DNA of 64,000 nt from Methylocella sp. (GTDB lineage: Bacteria > Pseudomonadota > Alphaproteobacteria > Rhizobiales > Beijerinckiaceae), in the NCBI GenBank assembly GCA_037200525.1, contig JBBCGG010000001.1, positions 3,774,501-3,838,500 on the forward strand. The letters are read 5' to 3'. The stretch's first letter is position 1. Each line of letters opens with the position of its first letter. Below are positions 1-8,170 of the stretch, in pieces. The notes beneath the pieces were generated by a model that made no database searches, was not told the DNA's origin, and worked only from the letters and a program-made list of their open reading frames with translations. A program made the translations under genes and the position numbers.

Positions 1-3000
1 CGACATGCGCCTGGCGGCACAGGACCTTGATCGACACCAGTTTCATCAGCTGCTCGACTTCGCCCGGCAAAGGCCCGAAGCGATCGATCATCTCGGCCGC
101 GAAGGTCTCGATTTCCGCATCCGTTTCGAGGCTCGCGAGACGTCGGTAGAGACCGAGCCGCAATTGCAGATCAGCGACATATTCCTCGGGAATGGTGACC
201 GGCGTCCCCAGCGTGATCGAGGGCGACCAGGTCTCCTCAGCCGGCTCCTCGACGCCGGACTTCAAGGCCTCGATCGCCTCCTGCAGCATCTGCTGATAAA
301 GTTCGTAGCCGACTTCCTTGATGTGGCCGGACTGATCATCGCCGAGCAGATTGCCGGCGCCGCGAATGTCGAGGTCGTGGCTGGCGAGCTGGAACCCGGC
401 CCCGAGCGTATCGAGCGAATGCAGTACCTTGAGCCGCCGCTCGGCTTGCGGCGTCATGGCGCGATCCGCCGGAACGGTGAACATGGCATAGGCGCGAACT
501 TTTGAGCGGCCGACCCTGCCGCGCAATTGATAGAGCTGGGCGAGGCCAAACATATCGGCGCGATGCACGATAAGCGTATTGGCGGTCGGAATATCGAGCC
601 CGGATTCGACAATCGCGGTCGAAAGCAAGACATCATATTGGCCGTCATAGAAGGCCGCCATTTTGTCTTCGAGTTCAGTCGCGGCCAGCTGACCGTGGGC
701 GATGACGAATTTTACTTCTGGAACGTGCTGGCGCAAAAAGGCGGCGGCTTCCTCGATGTCGTCGATGCGCGGACAGACATAAAAACTTTGGCCGCCGCGA
801 TAGCGCTCGCGCAGCAGCGCCTCGCGCACAAGAAGCGGGTCGAACGGCGAAATGAACGTGCGCACTGCGAGACGGTCGACCGGCGGCGTCGCGATGATCG
901 AAAGTTCGCGTACGCCGGTCAAGGCAAGCTGCAAGGTGCGCGGGATCGGCGTCGCGGACAAAGTCAGGACATGCACTTCCGCGCGCAATTCCTTCAGCCG
1001 CTCTTTGTGCTTAACGCCAAAATGCTGCTCCTCGTCAATCACGACGAGGCCAAGGTCCTTGTAGTCGACTGTCTTGCCGAGCGCCGCGTGGGTGCCGACG
1101 ATAATGTCGACTTCACCCGAGGCTGCGCCCGCCTTGGCGGCCTTGAGATCGGCCGCGCTTACCATGCGCGACATTTGCGCGACCTTGATCGGCAAATGAG
1201 CGAAGCGCGCCGCGAAATTCTTAAAATGCTGGCGCGCCAGCAGCGTCGTCGGCACGATCACCGCAACCTGCTTGCCCTCGATCGCCGCGGCGAAAGCGGC
1301 GCGTAGGGCGACCTCGGTCTTGCCGAAACCGACGTCGCCGCAGACGAGGCGATCCATCGGGCGGCCGGACGCCATGTCCTCCAGAACCGCCTCGATCGTC
1401 GAGAGCTGGTCTTCCGTCTCGTCATAGGGAAAACCGGCGGAGAATTCCGCATAAAGCCCTTCGGGGGGAGAGAGTTTTGGCGCCGCTTTGGTCTCTCGCG
1501 CGGCGGCGATCTTGATGAGGCCGGCGGCCATTTCGAGAATGCGCTTGCGCATCTTCGCTTTGCGCTTCTGCCAGCCGCCGCCGCCGAGGCGATCGAGTTG
1601 AACCTCGGTGTCTTCCGAGCCATAGCGCGACAAAAGCTCAAGGTTTTCGACGGGCAGAAATAATTTTGCGCCGTCGGCGTAGTGCAGTTCGAGACAATCA
1701 TGCGGCGCGCCGCCCGCCTCGATGGCCTGCAGGCCGATAAATCGTCCGATGCCATGATCGACGTGGACGACGATATCGCCGGCCGTCAGCGAGCCGACCT
1801 CGCTCAAAAAGTCCTGCGCGCGCCGAGGCTTTTTGCGGCTGCGCAACAGGCGGTCGCCCAAAATATCCTGCTCGCCGACGATGACGAGATCGCCGGCCTC
1901 GAAACCGGCCTCAAGGCCGATGACCGCCATGGCCACGCTTGATTGCGGCAGCCCCAAGGCCTGCTCCAGCGAGGAAACCGGCGCGGCGTTGGCGAGGCCA
2001 TGGTCGGCGAGGACATGAGACAGCCGCTCGCGCGAGCCGTCCGACCAAGCCGCCAGAATGACCCGCTTTCGCTCGGCTTGCAGCGTTTTGACGTGTTCAA
2101 CGGCGGCGCTGAATACATTGGCGTTTTCGTCGGCGCGTTCCGGCGCAAAACTGCGCCCCGGCTTCGAGCCGCAATCAACGATAAGGCCGCGCGCGCTTTC
2201 GGGCTGCGCGAAAGGCGTCATCCGCACGACGCGAGCGCCCCCGGTACGTTGCTTCCATTCCGCCTCCGACAAATAAAGCTGATCGGGTTTGAGCGGTTTA
2301 TAATTGGAGTGCGCGGGATCGGCGTCATAGGCGGTCTTGCGCGCCTCATAATAGTCGTCGATGAGCGCGAGGCGTTGGTGGGCGGCCTCGTCAATCAGCG
2401 GATCGAAAATCAAGGGGGCCCTGCCCGCATAATCGAACACCGTGTCGAGGCGGTCGTAGAACAGCGGCAGCCAATGCTCATAGCCGGCATGCCTGCGGCC
2501 TTCGCTGATCGCTTCATAGAGTCCATCGCCGCGGGTCTGCGCCCCGAAACATGCCACATAGGCCTGCCGGAACCGGCGCATCGCTTCCGTCGTGAGCTGA
2601 ACTTCGCTCATCGGCACGAGATCCAGCCCGCGCAAAGGACCGATGGTGCGTTGCGACTCAGGGTCGAAAGCGCGGATCGTCTCCAGCGTATCGCCAAAGA
2701 AATCAAGCCGCACGGGCTGCGCCATTCCGGGCGCGAAGAGATCAAGAATGCCGCCCCGCACGGCATATTCGCCGGCGTCGCGCACGGTCGAGGCCCGCGT
2801 GAAGCCATTGGTCTCAAGCCATTGCGTGAGCGCGTCCATATCGACGGCATTGCCGGGGGCCGCCGAAAATGTATCGCCGGCGATCCGTTGCAAAGGCGCG
2901 ACGCGCTGGAGGAGAGCCTTGATCGTGGTTGAGAGAATTCGGGGGCGCTCCTCGCTGGAACGCGAGCGCGCCAACCGCGAAAGGACGATCATGCGCCGCG

Positions 3001-3289
3001 CGGCGATTGACGCATTCGGCGACACCCGATCATAGGGCTGGCAATCCCATGGAGGGAAATCGAGGGTCTCGATGTCCGGCGCCGCGAAAGAGAGAGCCTC
3101 GGCGAAGGCGCTGGCGCGCTGGCTGTCGCGCGCCACGTGGACCAGAACGACGGCGCGATTTTCGGCCTCGCGAGCAAGCGCGCGGGTCAAATCAGCGACG
3201 CAAAACGCATCGAACCCGTCGGTCAAGGAAGCCAGCGTCAGCGAGCCGCCTTTGGCGAGTTCGGCAATCGCTCGTTTAAGATCAGCCAC
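1..3289 (-). CDS. mfd: Transcription-repair coupling factor Mfd (3' end cut by window)
   Basis: Mfd is a dsDNA translocase that removes stalled RNA polymerase and recruits UvrA to the lesion. About 1096 codons are present of a protein usually near 1170 residues; the C-terminus lies left of the window. Seen directly: an N-terminal UvrB-like region containing PWDCQPYDRVSPN, Walker A GDVGFGKT near residue 650, the DEEQHFG box near 750 and the helicase motif SATPIPRTL further on. The start is a GTG at 3289, because an in-frame TGA lies four codons upstream and no ATG intervenes. sdhE ends 68 bases upstream on the same strand, the usual Rhizobiales order. Identification is firm. Confidence 0.95.
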   Translation of the reverse strand, partial: MADLKRAIAELAKGGSLTLASLTDGFDAFCVADLTRALAREAENRAVVLVHVARDSQRASAFAEALSFAAPDIETLDFPPWDCQPYDRVSPNASIAARRMIVLSRLARSRSSEERPRILSTTIKALLQRVAPLQRIAGDTFSAAPGNAVDMDALTQWLETNGFTRASTVRDAGEYAVRGGILDLFAPGMAQPVRLDFFGDTLETIRAFDPESQRTIGPLRGLDLVPMSEVQLTTEAMRRFRQAYVACFGAQTRGDGLYEAISEGRRHAGYEHWLPLFYDRLDTVFDYAGRAPLIFDPLIDEAAHQRLALIDDYYEARKTAYDADPAHSNYKPLKPDQLYLSEAEWKQRTGGARVVRMTPFAQPESARGLIVDCGSKPGRSFAPERADENANVFSAAVEHVKTLQAERKRVILAAWSDGSRERLSHVLADHGLANAAPVSSLEQALGLPQSSVAMAVIGLEAGFEAGDLVIVGEQDILGDRLLRSRKKPRRAQDFLSEVGSLTAGDIVVHVDHGIGRFIGLQAIEAGGAPHDCLELHYADGAKLFLPVENLELLSRYGSEDTEVQLDRLGGGGWQKRKAKMRKRILEMAAGLIKIAAARETKAAPKLSPPEGLYAEFSAGFPYDETEDQLSTIEAVLEDMASGRPMDRLVCGDVGFGKTEVALRAAFAAAIEGKQVAVIVPTTLLARQHFKNFAARFAHLPIKVAQMSRMVSAADLKAAKAGAASGEVDIIVGTHAALGKTVDYKDLGLVVIDEEQHFGVKHKERLKELRAEVHVLTLSATPIPRTLQLALTGVRELSIIATPPVDRLAVRTFISPFDPLLVREALLRERYRGGQSFYVCPRIDDIEEAAAFLRQHVPEVKFVIAHGQLAATELEDKMAAFYDGQYDVLLSTAIVESGLDIPTANTLIVHRADMFGLAQLYQLRGRVGRSKVRAYAMFTVPADRAMTPQAERRLKVLHSLDTLGAGFQLASHDLDIRGAGNLLGDDQSGHIKEVGYELYQQMLQEAIEALKSGVEEPAEETWSPSITLGTPVTIPEEYVADLQLRLGLYRRLASLETDAEIETFAAEMIDRFGPLPGEVEQLMKLVSIKVLCRQAHV

Positions 3290-3357
3290 GTTGCGAGATC
3301 AATTCGAAGGTCTATCCCAGGAAACAACGCAAGGCGGCGAGGCCTTGCGGGACGAAG

Positions 3358-3654
3358 CTAGATCTTGACCGGATAAAAGCCGGCATGGAAAGCGATAAGT
3401 TTCCGGAACACCCGCGTATCATACAGTGGCGGCGTTTCCGCCTCACCCGTCGCCCAGCTGAAAATGTCACGGTCCACCGCCTCCAGCAAGACCTCATAAT
3501 CGTCGAGCTCGGCCTCGCTGAGGTTTTCGACCTCGGCGTCGGCGAATCGGCCAAGGAGCAGGTCGGTCTCCAGCATTCCACGATGCCAAGACCGAAATTT
3601 GATGCGGCGCCGGCGGGCGTCGATCGTCGCGCTCGTTGGCGGCAAACCGGACAT
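3358..3654 (-). CDS. sdhE: FAD assembly factor SdhE (succinate dehydrogenase assembly factor 2)
   Basis: Small protein of 98 residues that promotes covalent FAD attachment to the SdhA flavoprotein. The family hallmark RRRRIKFRSWHRGMLETD is near the N-terminus, followed by the acidic helical part with DYEVLLEAVD. A longer frame opens at 3720, but the ATG at 3654 is preceded by GGAG at a normal distance, gives the family length and places the RRR motif correctly. The same strand continues into mfd. In related genomes recG starts divergently right beside this gene; here about 4.5 kb of cargo intervenes, and a second fragment of this gene's 5' half sits at 6171-6243. Confidence 0.93.
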   Translation of the reverse strand: MSGLPPTSATIDARRRRIKFRSWHRGMLETDLLLGRFADAEVENLSEAELDDYEVLLEAVDRDIFSWATGEAETPPLYDTRVFRKLIAFHAGFYPVKI

Positions 3655-3921
3655 GAATGGAGCTCCGCGTGAGATTGAAGCCATAAGAACCGCACTCTGC
3701 GCGGCCCGGCCCCCCGGCATATAATATTTGAGCGTGCGCCTGTCAGCCCTTCTGATGGACGAGGATGGCGAGCCCAGGAACCAATAGAACCTATTTCAAC
3801 TAAAAACTGCCAAGATGACTTGCATAATACCTTCGACAGCACCTTTTTTGGGAGCGATATACTTTGGCATGATGGAGATGCGCTCCTCGAAAGAAGCCCC
3901 GCCGCGCGCTTGAGCGCGTTC

Positions 3922-4732
3922 TCAAGGATTCCATTTTCGAGTGAACTCCGCCGTCATAGGCTCGCTATAATCGGGTCCCATCCAATCCGTCAGGGAAAGA
4001 CCCGTCAGGCGGGAGGTCTCGTCAATGTCCTCCTCAAACAGGCTGTTTAGTTTCTGCAAAGCAGGCACGGACATTGCGCCGATTTCATCGCTGCGCAATG
4101 GAACTATGTAGTTGGTCTCGGCCGACGCGGTAGAATCAAGGTTCAGAAAAACGATAAACACGAGAGAGAGTATTTTCCGTCCTCGTCCATAAATCGTCAG
4201 TTCTAAGAAACAGCAGTTGCTCCGGCGGAAACAATTCTCTCAGTCTACGAATCTGATGAGCGTAGAAGCCACGCTCAACATATGAATAAACGCGGTGGAC
4301 GCCTCGATCCAAGTTCCGCACACGGCTGCGGCCCACTTCCGAAATGGCGTCCTCAAATGACAATGTGTCGGCCGACCGCTTGGTCTCCATCCGCCAGTGC
4401 GAATGCGCGCGGTAGGCGGGATGCCGCAGACACACGATCAACTTGGACGCGGCGTTGTAGCGGCGAATCCTCTCCATGGCATTTGGCCAATAAATATATA
4501 TCGGCGTCGCTTCGCCGCGGATGACCCCAGAGGTCTGAGACCACTCAAAATGCTCGTGGAAAGGCAGGTAGTTTGGATCACTCCAGTCGAGGCTTTCGTT
4601 GTCGAAGAAATGGACTTCCTTTACGTCGGCCATTTGAACGAACGGATTTCGCCGTAGATAGGAGTCCAGAGCCGTCGTGCCGCCCTTTTGAACGCCAACG
4701 ATAAAAAAATCGACGGAACGCACACCGGTCAT
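3922..4732 (-). pseudogene. Sulfotransferase family protein, frameshifted
   Basis: Two overlapping frames together make one PAPS-dependent sulfotransferase of about 270 residues, a normal length. The first 198 residues carry the 5'-phosphosulfate loop GVQKGGTTAL near the N-terminus and the 3'-phosphate motif LRHPAYRAHSHW. After ...LSRVYRF the frame ends; the next frame continues LNLDSTASAETNYI to a stop at 3922. The break falls in a run of five A (five T on the coding strand) at 4147-4151; four would restore the frame. It is either a genuine disabling mutation or a sequencing error. Base composition around 3800-4900 is clearly poorer in GC than its neighbours, as in transferred surface-glycan genes. 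The acceptor is unknown; a lipopolysaccharide, Nod-like or exopolysaccharide sugar is a guess. Confidence 0.75.
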
Positions 4733-4911
4733 CTTATCTAGAAATATCCGAGATTAGGAACAAATAAACACACATTTCAATGCCTAATTTGGCAAAGCTT
4801 ATGGTCGCATAATAGAATGAGCAGCCTGCTCTGTCTACGGTCCGCGACCTGAACCTCGTCGAACATCGCCTACCTCGCAGAGGCTAGATGTCCATTATAA
4901 ACGGGAAGGAT

Positions 4912-5823
4912 CTAGCGTCCGAGATAGCTGGCGAGAGCGGCTTGATAGGCGATGCGCTCCCGATCGACCGAGTATTTAGCCGCCGTCCTCACCCCGCCCG
5001 CTGCAAGCCGTTCTAGCTGCCTCTGGTCGTGCGCAAGCTCCAGCGCTGCGGCGGCGAGGGCGTCTGCATCGTAGTCCGGCATCAAGCAATTCTCGCCAGG
5101 ACGGCAATAGGCACGGTTGCCGCCGCAATCCGGCGTAACGACCCCGCGCTCGAGCGCCATCGCTTCAAGCGGCGGCAGGAAAAAACCTTCGCGCGCGACC
5201 GGCAGCATGACGCAGATCGAGGCTGCCGCGATTTTCGCCAGAAAGGCGAGGCGAGGCATCTGTTCCACCACAAGATCGACCTCGGCGTGAGATTCGAGTC
5301 GCGCTGAGATAGCACGGGCGACCTGCGGATTCTTGAAGCCGGCAATGAGGATGCGCGGCGGAGCGGCGAGCGGCCGCCGATCGACGACCGCGTCAAGCTC
5401 GACGCCGTTCTCGACGACTTGCACATCGCCGTTCGCATGGCCGCGAATAGCGTCCGCCACGGCGGAGCTAACGCATATCCTCAGCGCCGGACGCGCGAGG
5501 TAAGCGAAGAGCGGATGCGCCGGGTCGGCGTGGCGAAGGCCTTGGATCAGATTGACGACCGGCCTTCCGCCAGGATCAATGCCGGCCGCTTCAAGGATGA
5601 ACCAGTCCTCGCCGGCGAGGAAATAGGCCGGAAAAGGACGCAGCTCATCAATTGTGGCGCCTTCATAATCATTGAAAATGTTGCCGGAAACATCGCGCGA
5701 ACGCGGCGTTTGGTACAGCACAGGGTCGGCTATCCCGCTTGCAGCCGTATGTCTCATATAGTCCGCGAACTTTAGATGCCCGCCGGTAAACCCGGCGAAG
5801 TCACGAACGAACAGCATTTCCAA
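4912..5823 (-). CDS. GT-B fold glycosyltransferase
   Basis: 303-residue cytoplasmic sugar transferase. The C-terminal half carries the retaining GT1/GT4-type nucleotide-sugar motif: EGFFLPPLEAMALERG, an E-x7-E arrangement, then VVTPDCGGNRAYC. The N-terminal domain is short and begins LFVRDFAGFTGGHLKF, resembling the glycine-rich acceptor loop. GGGGAG lies eight bases before the TTG at 5823; an ATG at 5817 is the alternative start. It follows the sulfotransferase in the same direction after a 179-base AT-rich gap without a gene. With the pyruvyltransferase/glycosyltransferase fusion at 6414 it suggests a small glycan-modifying cassette. Donor and acceptor sugars cannot be told. Confidence 0.8.
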   Translation of the reverse strand: MEMLFVRDFAGFTGGHLKFADYMRHTAASGIADPVLYQTPRSRDVSGNIFNDYEGATIDELRPFPAYFLAGEDWFILEAAGIDPGGRPVVNLIQGLRHADPAHPLFAYLARPALRICVSSAVADAIRGHANGDVQVVENGVELDAVVDRRPLAAPPRILIAGFKNPQVARAISARLESHAEVDLVVEQMPRLAFLAKIAAASICVMLPVAREGFFLPPLEAMALERGVVTPDCGGNRAYCRPGENCLMPDYDADALAAAALELAHDQRQLERLAAGGVRTAAKYSVDRERIAYQAALASYLGR

Positions 5824-6058
5824 GAATTGGTCTCCCCGGCTTTAGCCACGCTTATCGCATGATCCACGCCGCCCGCCGTCGCTAAGGGTCGCAAGCGGGG
5901 CTGGTCGGCTTACTGAAGGCGCCTGATGCGGAGCAATCGACAAAATTGAAATCTGCATCGCCCGCCGCTCACCTCGACATTGCGCTTACGCGAATTGGCT
6001 GAGCGACGTGCGCGGACTATGCTTTTGATCTCTCGCGCCTCGAGAGCTTTCATCCTCC

Positions 6059-6167
6059 ATGCGCCCTGCCCTCCTGGCGGTGGGCCCAAAACCGGCAAGC
6101 TGCTCGATCGGCTGCTTGGCGGGGCGGCGCCCGAGGCTCGAGTCGTCGATCTGCTGCTTCATCTGCC
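6059..6167 (+). pseudogene. Truncated 5' fragment of recG (duplicate)
   Basis: This stretch matches the first ~140 bases of recG (8171-8313), including the ATG and the codons for [25 protein letters not shown], with only about six substitutions across the last ~97 bases. Thirty-four bases after the CCTGCCC are missing relative to recG, which shifts the frame. The match stops at CATCTGCCC and is followed at once by sdhE-derived sequence on the opposite strand. It is a recombination scar and not a working gene. Confidence 0.88.
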
Positions 6168-6170
6168 CAT

Positions 6171-6243
6171 CAAGCAGCAGATCGGCCTCCAGCATTCCAC
6201 GATGCCAGGACCGAAATTTGATGCGGCGCCGGCGGCCGTCGAT
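6171..6243 (-). pseudogene. Truncated 5' fragment of sdhE (duplicate)
   Basis: On the minus strand this encodes DGRRRRIKFRSWHRGMLEAD and aligns with sdhE 3553-3625 with a handful of substitutions. It lacks the start region and everything after about residue 36. It abuts the recG fragment in a convergent arrangement, the reverse of the normal divergent sdhE/recG order. That is what a tandem duplication of a segment from inside sdhE to inside recG would leave at its joint. Confidence 0.88.
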
Positions 6244-6413
6244 ATCCACATCCAACGCTTGCGAACGAGGCCTATTTGGCCCCACAATTGGAGGGCCAAT
6301 AAACGGCCCTTGAGCCTTTTGGCAGCATGGGCGTCGAAACTGCTGCGCTTAAGCCGCCCCATTTGCGCTTGTTCCAGAATTGCCGGTGAAGCCTTATTTG
6401 GAAACCGCATACG

Positions 6414-8096
6414 ATGTTTCGAACTGACGCGCAGCAAAAAATTGACAATGCTCTCGCCCCAGTTCGCCTTTCCTATTTTATCCGCGTGCGGAACGTCGGC
6501 GACCGGATCAATCCAAATCTTCTCGAAACGATTTTGCTTCGCCGCGTCATTCGTTTGCGCGATCCATCGCTGCCTTACATCCTGGCGATTGGAAGCCTTT
6601 TCGCCGCGGCGACTCCCCATTCCTTCATATGGGGGACCGGCGTCATGCATCCCGACTTCGGCGTCGGTGACCCCGATCCTGCGCGAATATTGGCGGTCCG
6701 CGGCAAGCTCACTTACGGGGAGCTTTCACGCAACGGAAAGATAGTCAAAGACATTCCGCTCGGCGATCCGGCGTTCCTGATCAAAACACTTTTGCCAAGC
6801 GCCCAGGCGCAGCCGCGCCATTTCGAACTGGGCATCATTCCCCATTACGTCGATCTTGCTCATCCTTTCGTGTTGGAAAGAGCTCGACATGAAGCGATAA
6901 AAATCCGCGACCCCACGGTGCCGCCGGAGATTTTCCTCGATGAGATGAGGCAATGCCGGACGATCATCAGCTCAAGCCTGCACGGATTAATCTTCGCGGA
7001 AGCGCTCGGCCTCCCCAATCTATGGATCAAACTCTCCGACGAAATCGCCGGCGACGACTTCAAGTTCCGCGACTGGTTTTCACTAGCGCAAAATCCTCAG
7101 GCCGCTGGACTTCGCCCTTCGCTCGACGCACCGCTAGAAACCCTGATCGCAAGGTGCGAACCGCGCCACGTTGATATCGATGCGAACGCCTTGACGAGCG
7201 CGCTGACGCCCGCCATAGCGCAGGCTTGCGCGGAGGCCGCCAACTTTTCGCCGCGCCGCATCATCCCGGTCGATGCATGTCGAGCGACCCCCCTTCCGAT
7301 TTTTGTGATTTCCTACAATCGCGCGGGCGCTCTGAAGCAAGTCGTCGCCTCCTATAAACGCCAGACGCGACCGGTGGAGATCATCATTCATGACAACGGA
7401 AGCGACGATCCCGCCACGCTCGCCCTCCTGGACGAACTGAGCGAATCTGGCGTGATGGTTTATAGACGACCAGCGATTAATTCCGCCGATGATCTCAATC
7501 TGGTAAATGAGAGCGTCGCCGATTATTTCCAGACTTGGGGCGAGCCATCGCGTTACGTCGTGACCGACTGCGACGTAGATCTTGGCGTCGCCAACGCCAA
7601 TGCGCTTCTCCTCTACGACGAAATGCTTGACCGGTTTCGCAGCGCGGCCTGCGTCGGTCCGATGCTGCGGATCTCGGATATTTCGCAAAAGTACTTTCTC
7701 TTCAACCATGTGATGAACCGACATATCGACCAGTTTTGGCGTCAGGATCCGCTGTTTACTTCGACATCGGTCGGCCGAATCGCCTATATCGAAGCGCCAA
7801 TCGACACGACCTTTGCGTTGCATCGCGCGGGAGAACCTTTTTGCCGCCTAAAACAGGGCCTAAGAACTTATTTCCCCTATGAGGCAAGGCATCTAGACTG
7901 GTATCTTGAACGAGACGCGCCCGATCCTTATTACGAGCGCTCTTCGGCAAATATTTCACATTGGAACAACAAGACTTATTGTGAACGCAATCGGCAGGAA
8001 GCGCTTCTGTTCAAAGATTATAAGGTGGTCGAGCATGATGGCGACGGTCATCTTGTCGTTCGCTTGAGAAGTCCTGTGACGGACAATCCTTGCTAG
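6414..8096 (+). CDS. Polysaccharide pyruvyltransferase / glycosyltransferase fusion protein
   Basis: 560 residues in two domains. Residues ~15-240 resemble polysaccharide pyruvyl transferases: VRLSYFIRVRNVGDRINP at the start, WGTGV in the middle and the diagnostic SSSLHGLIFAEALGLPN near residue 185. From about residue 290 a GT-A glycosyltransferase domain follows: FVISYNRAGALKQVVASY, then IIIHDNGSDD and a DxD-like DCDVD. Known family roles are ketal-pyruvate addition and sugar transfer on exported glycans; joining both in one chain is inferred to couple two modifications. The domain order fits an intact gene. It lies between the recG/sdhE scar and the true recG. No strong ribosome-binding site is visible. 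Confidence 0.8.
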   Translation: MFRTDAQQKIDNALAPVRLSYFIRVRNVGDRINPNLLETILLRRVIRLRDPSLPYILAIGSLFAAATPHSFIWGTGVMHPDFGVGDPDPARILAVRGKLTYGELSRNGKIVKDIPLGDPAFLIKTLLPSAQAQPRHFELGIIPHYVDLAHPFVLERARHEAIKIRDPTVPPEIFLDEMRQCRTIISSSLHGLIFAEALGLPNLWIKLSDEIAGDDFKFRDWFSLAQNPQAAGLRPSLDAPLETLIARCEPRHVDIDANALTSALTPAIAQACAEAANFSPRRIIPVDACRATPLPIFVISYNRAGALKQVVASYKRQTRPVEIIIHDNGSDDPATLALLDELSESGVMVYRRPAINSADDLNLVNESVADYFQTWGEPSRYVVTDCDVDLGVANANALLLYDEMLDRFRSAACVGPMLRISDISQKYFLFNHVMNRHIDQFWRQDPLFTSTSVGRIAYIEAPIDTTFALHRAGEPFCRLKQGLRTYFPYEARHLDWYLERDAPDPYYERSSANISHWNNKTYCERNRQEALLFKDYKVVEHDGDGHLVVRLRSPVTDNPC

Positions 8097-8170
8097 ATGG
8101 CCGGGTAGGCCCTAGCTAATTTTGCCGCGCGGCCGCCCGCCGATGGAATAATTTCAAGGCCTCCGCCTCC

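Noticed and set aside
527-1306. Long plus-strand open frames opposite mfd (also 5-505, 1943-2932)
   Set aside because: Arg/Ala/Gly-rich shadows of the high-GC mfd gene, whose own frame holds all helicase motifs.
6276-6299. TTGGCCC ... GGGCCAA hairpin after the sdhE fragment as a terminator or attachment site
   Set aside because: No T run, no direct repeats at the cargo ends and no integrase gene; too little to call.
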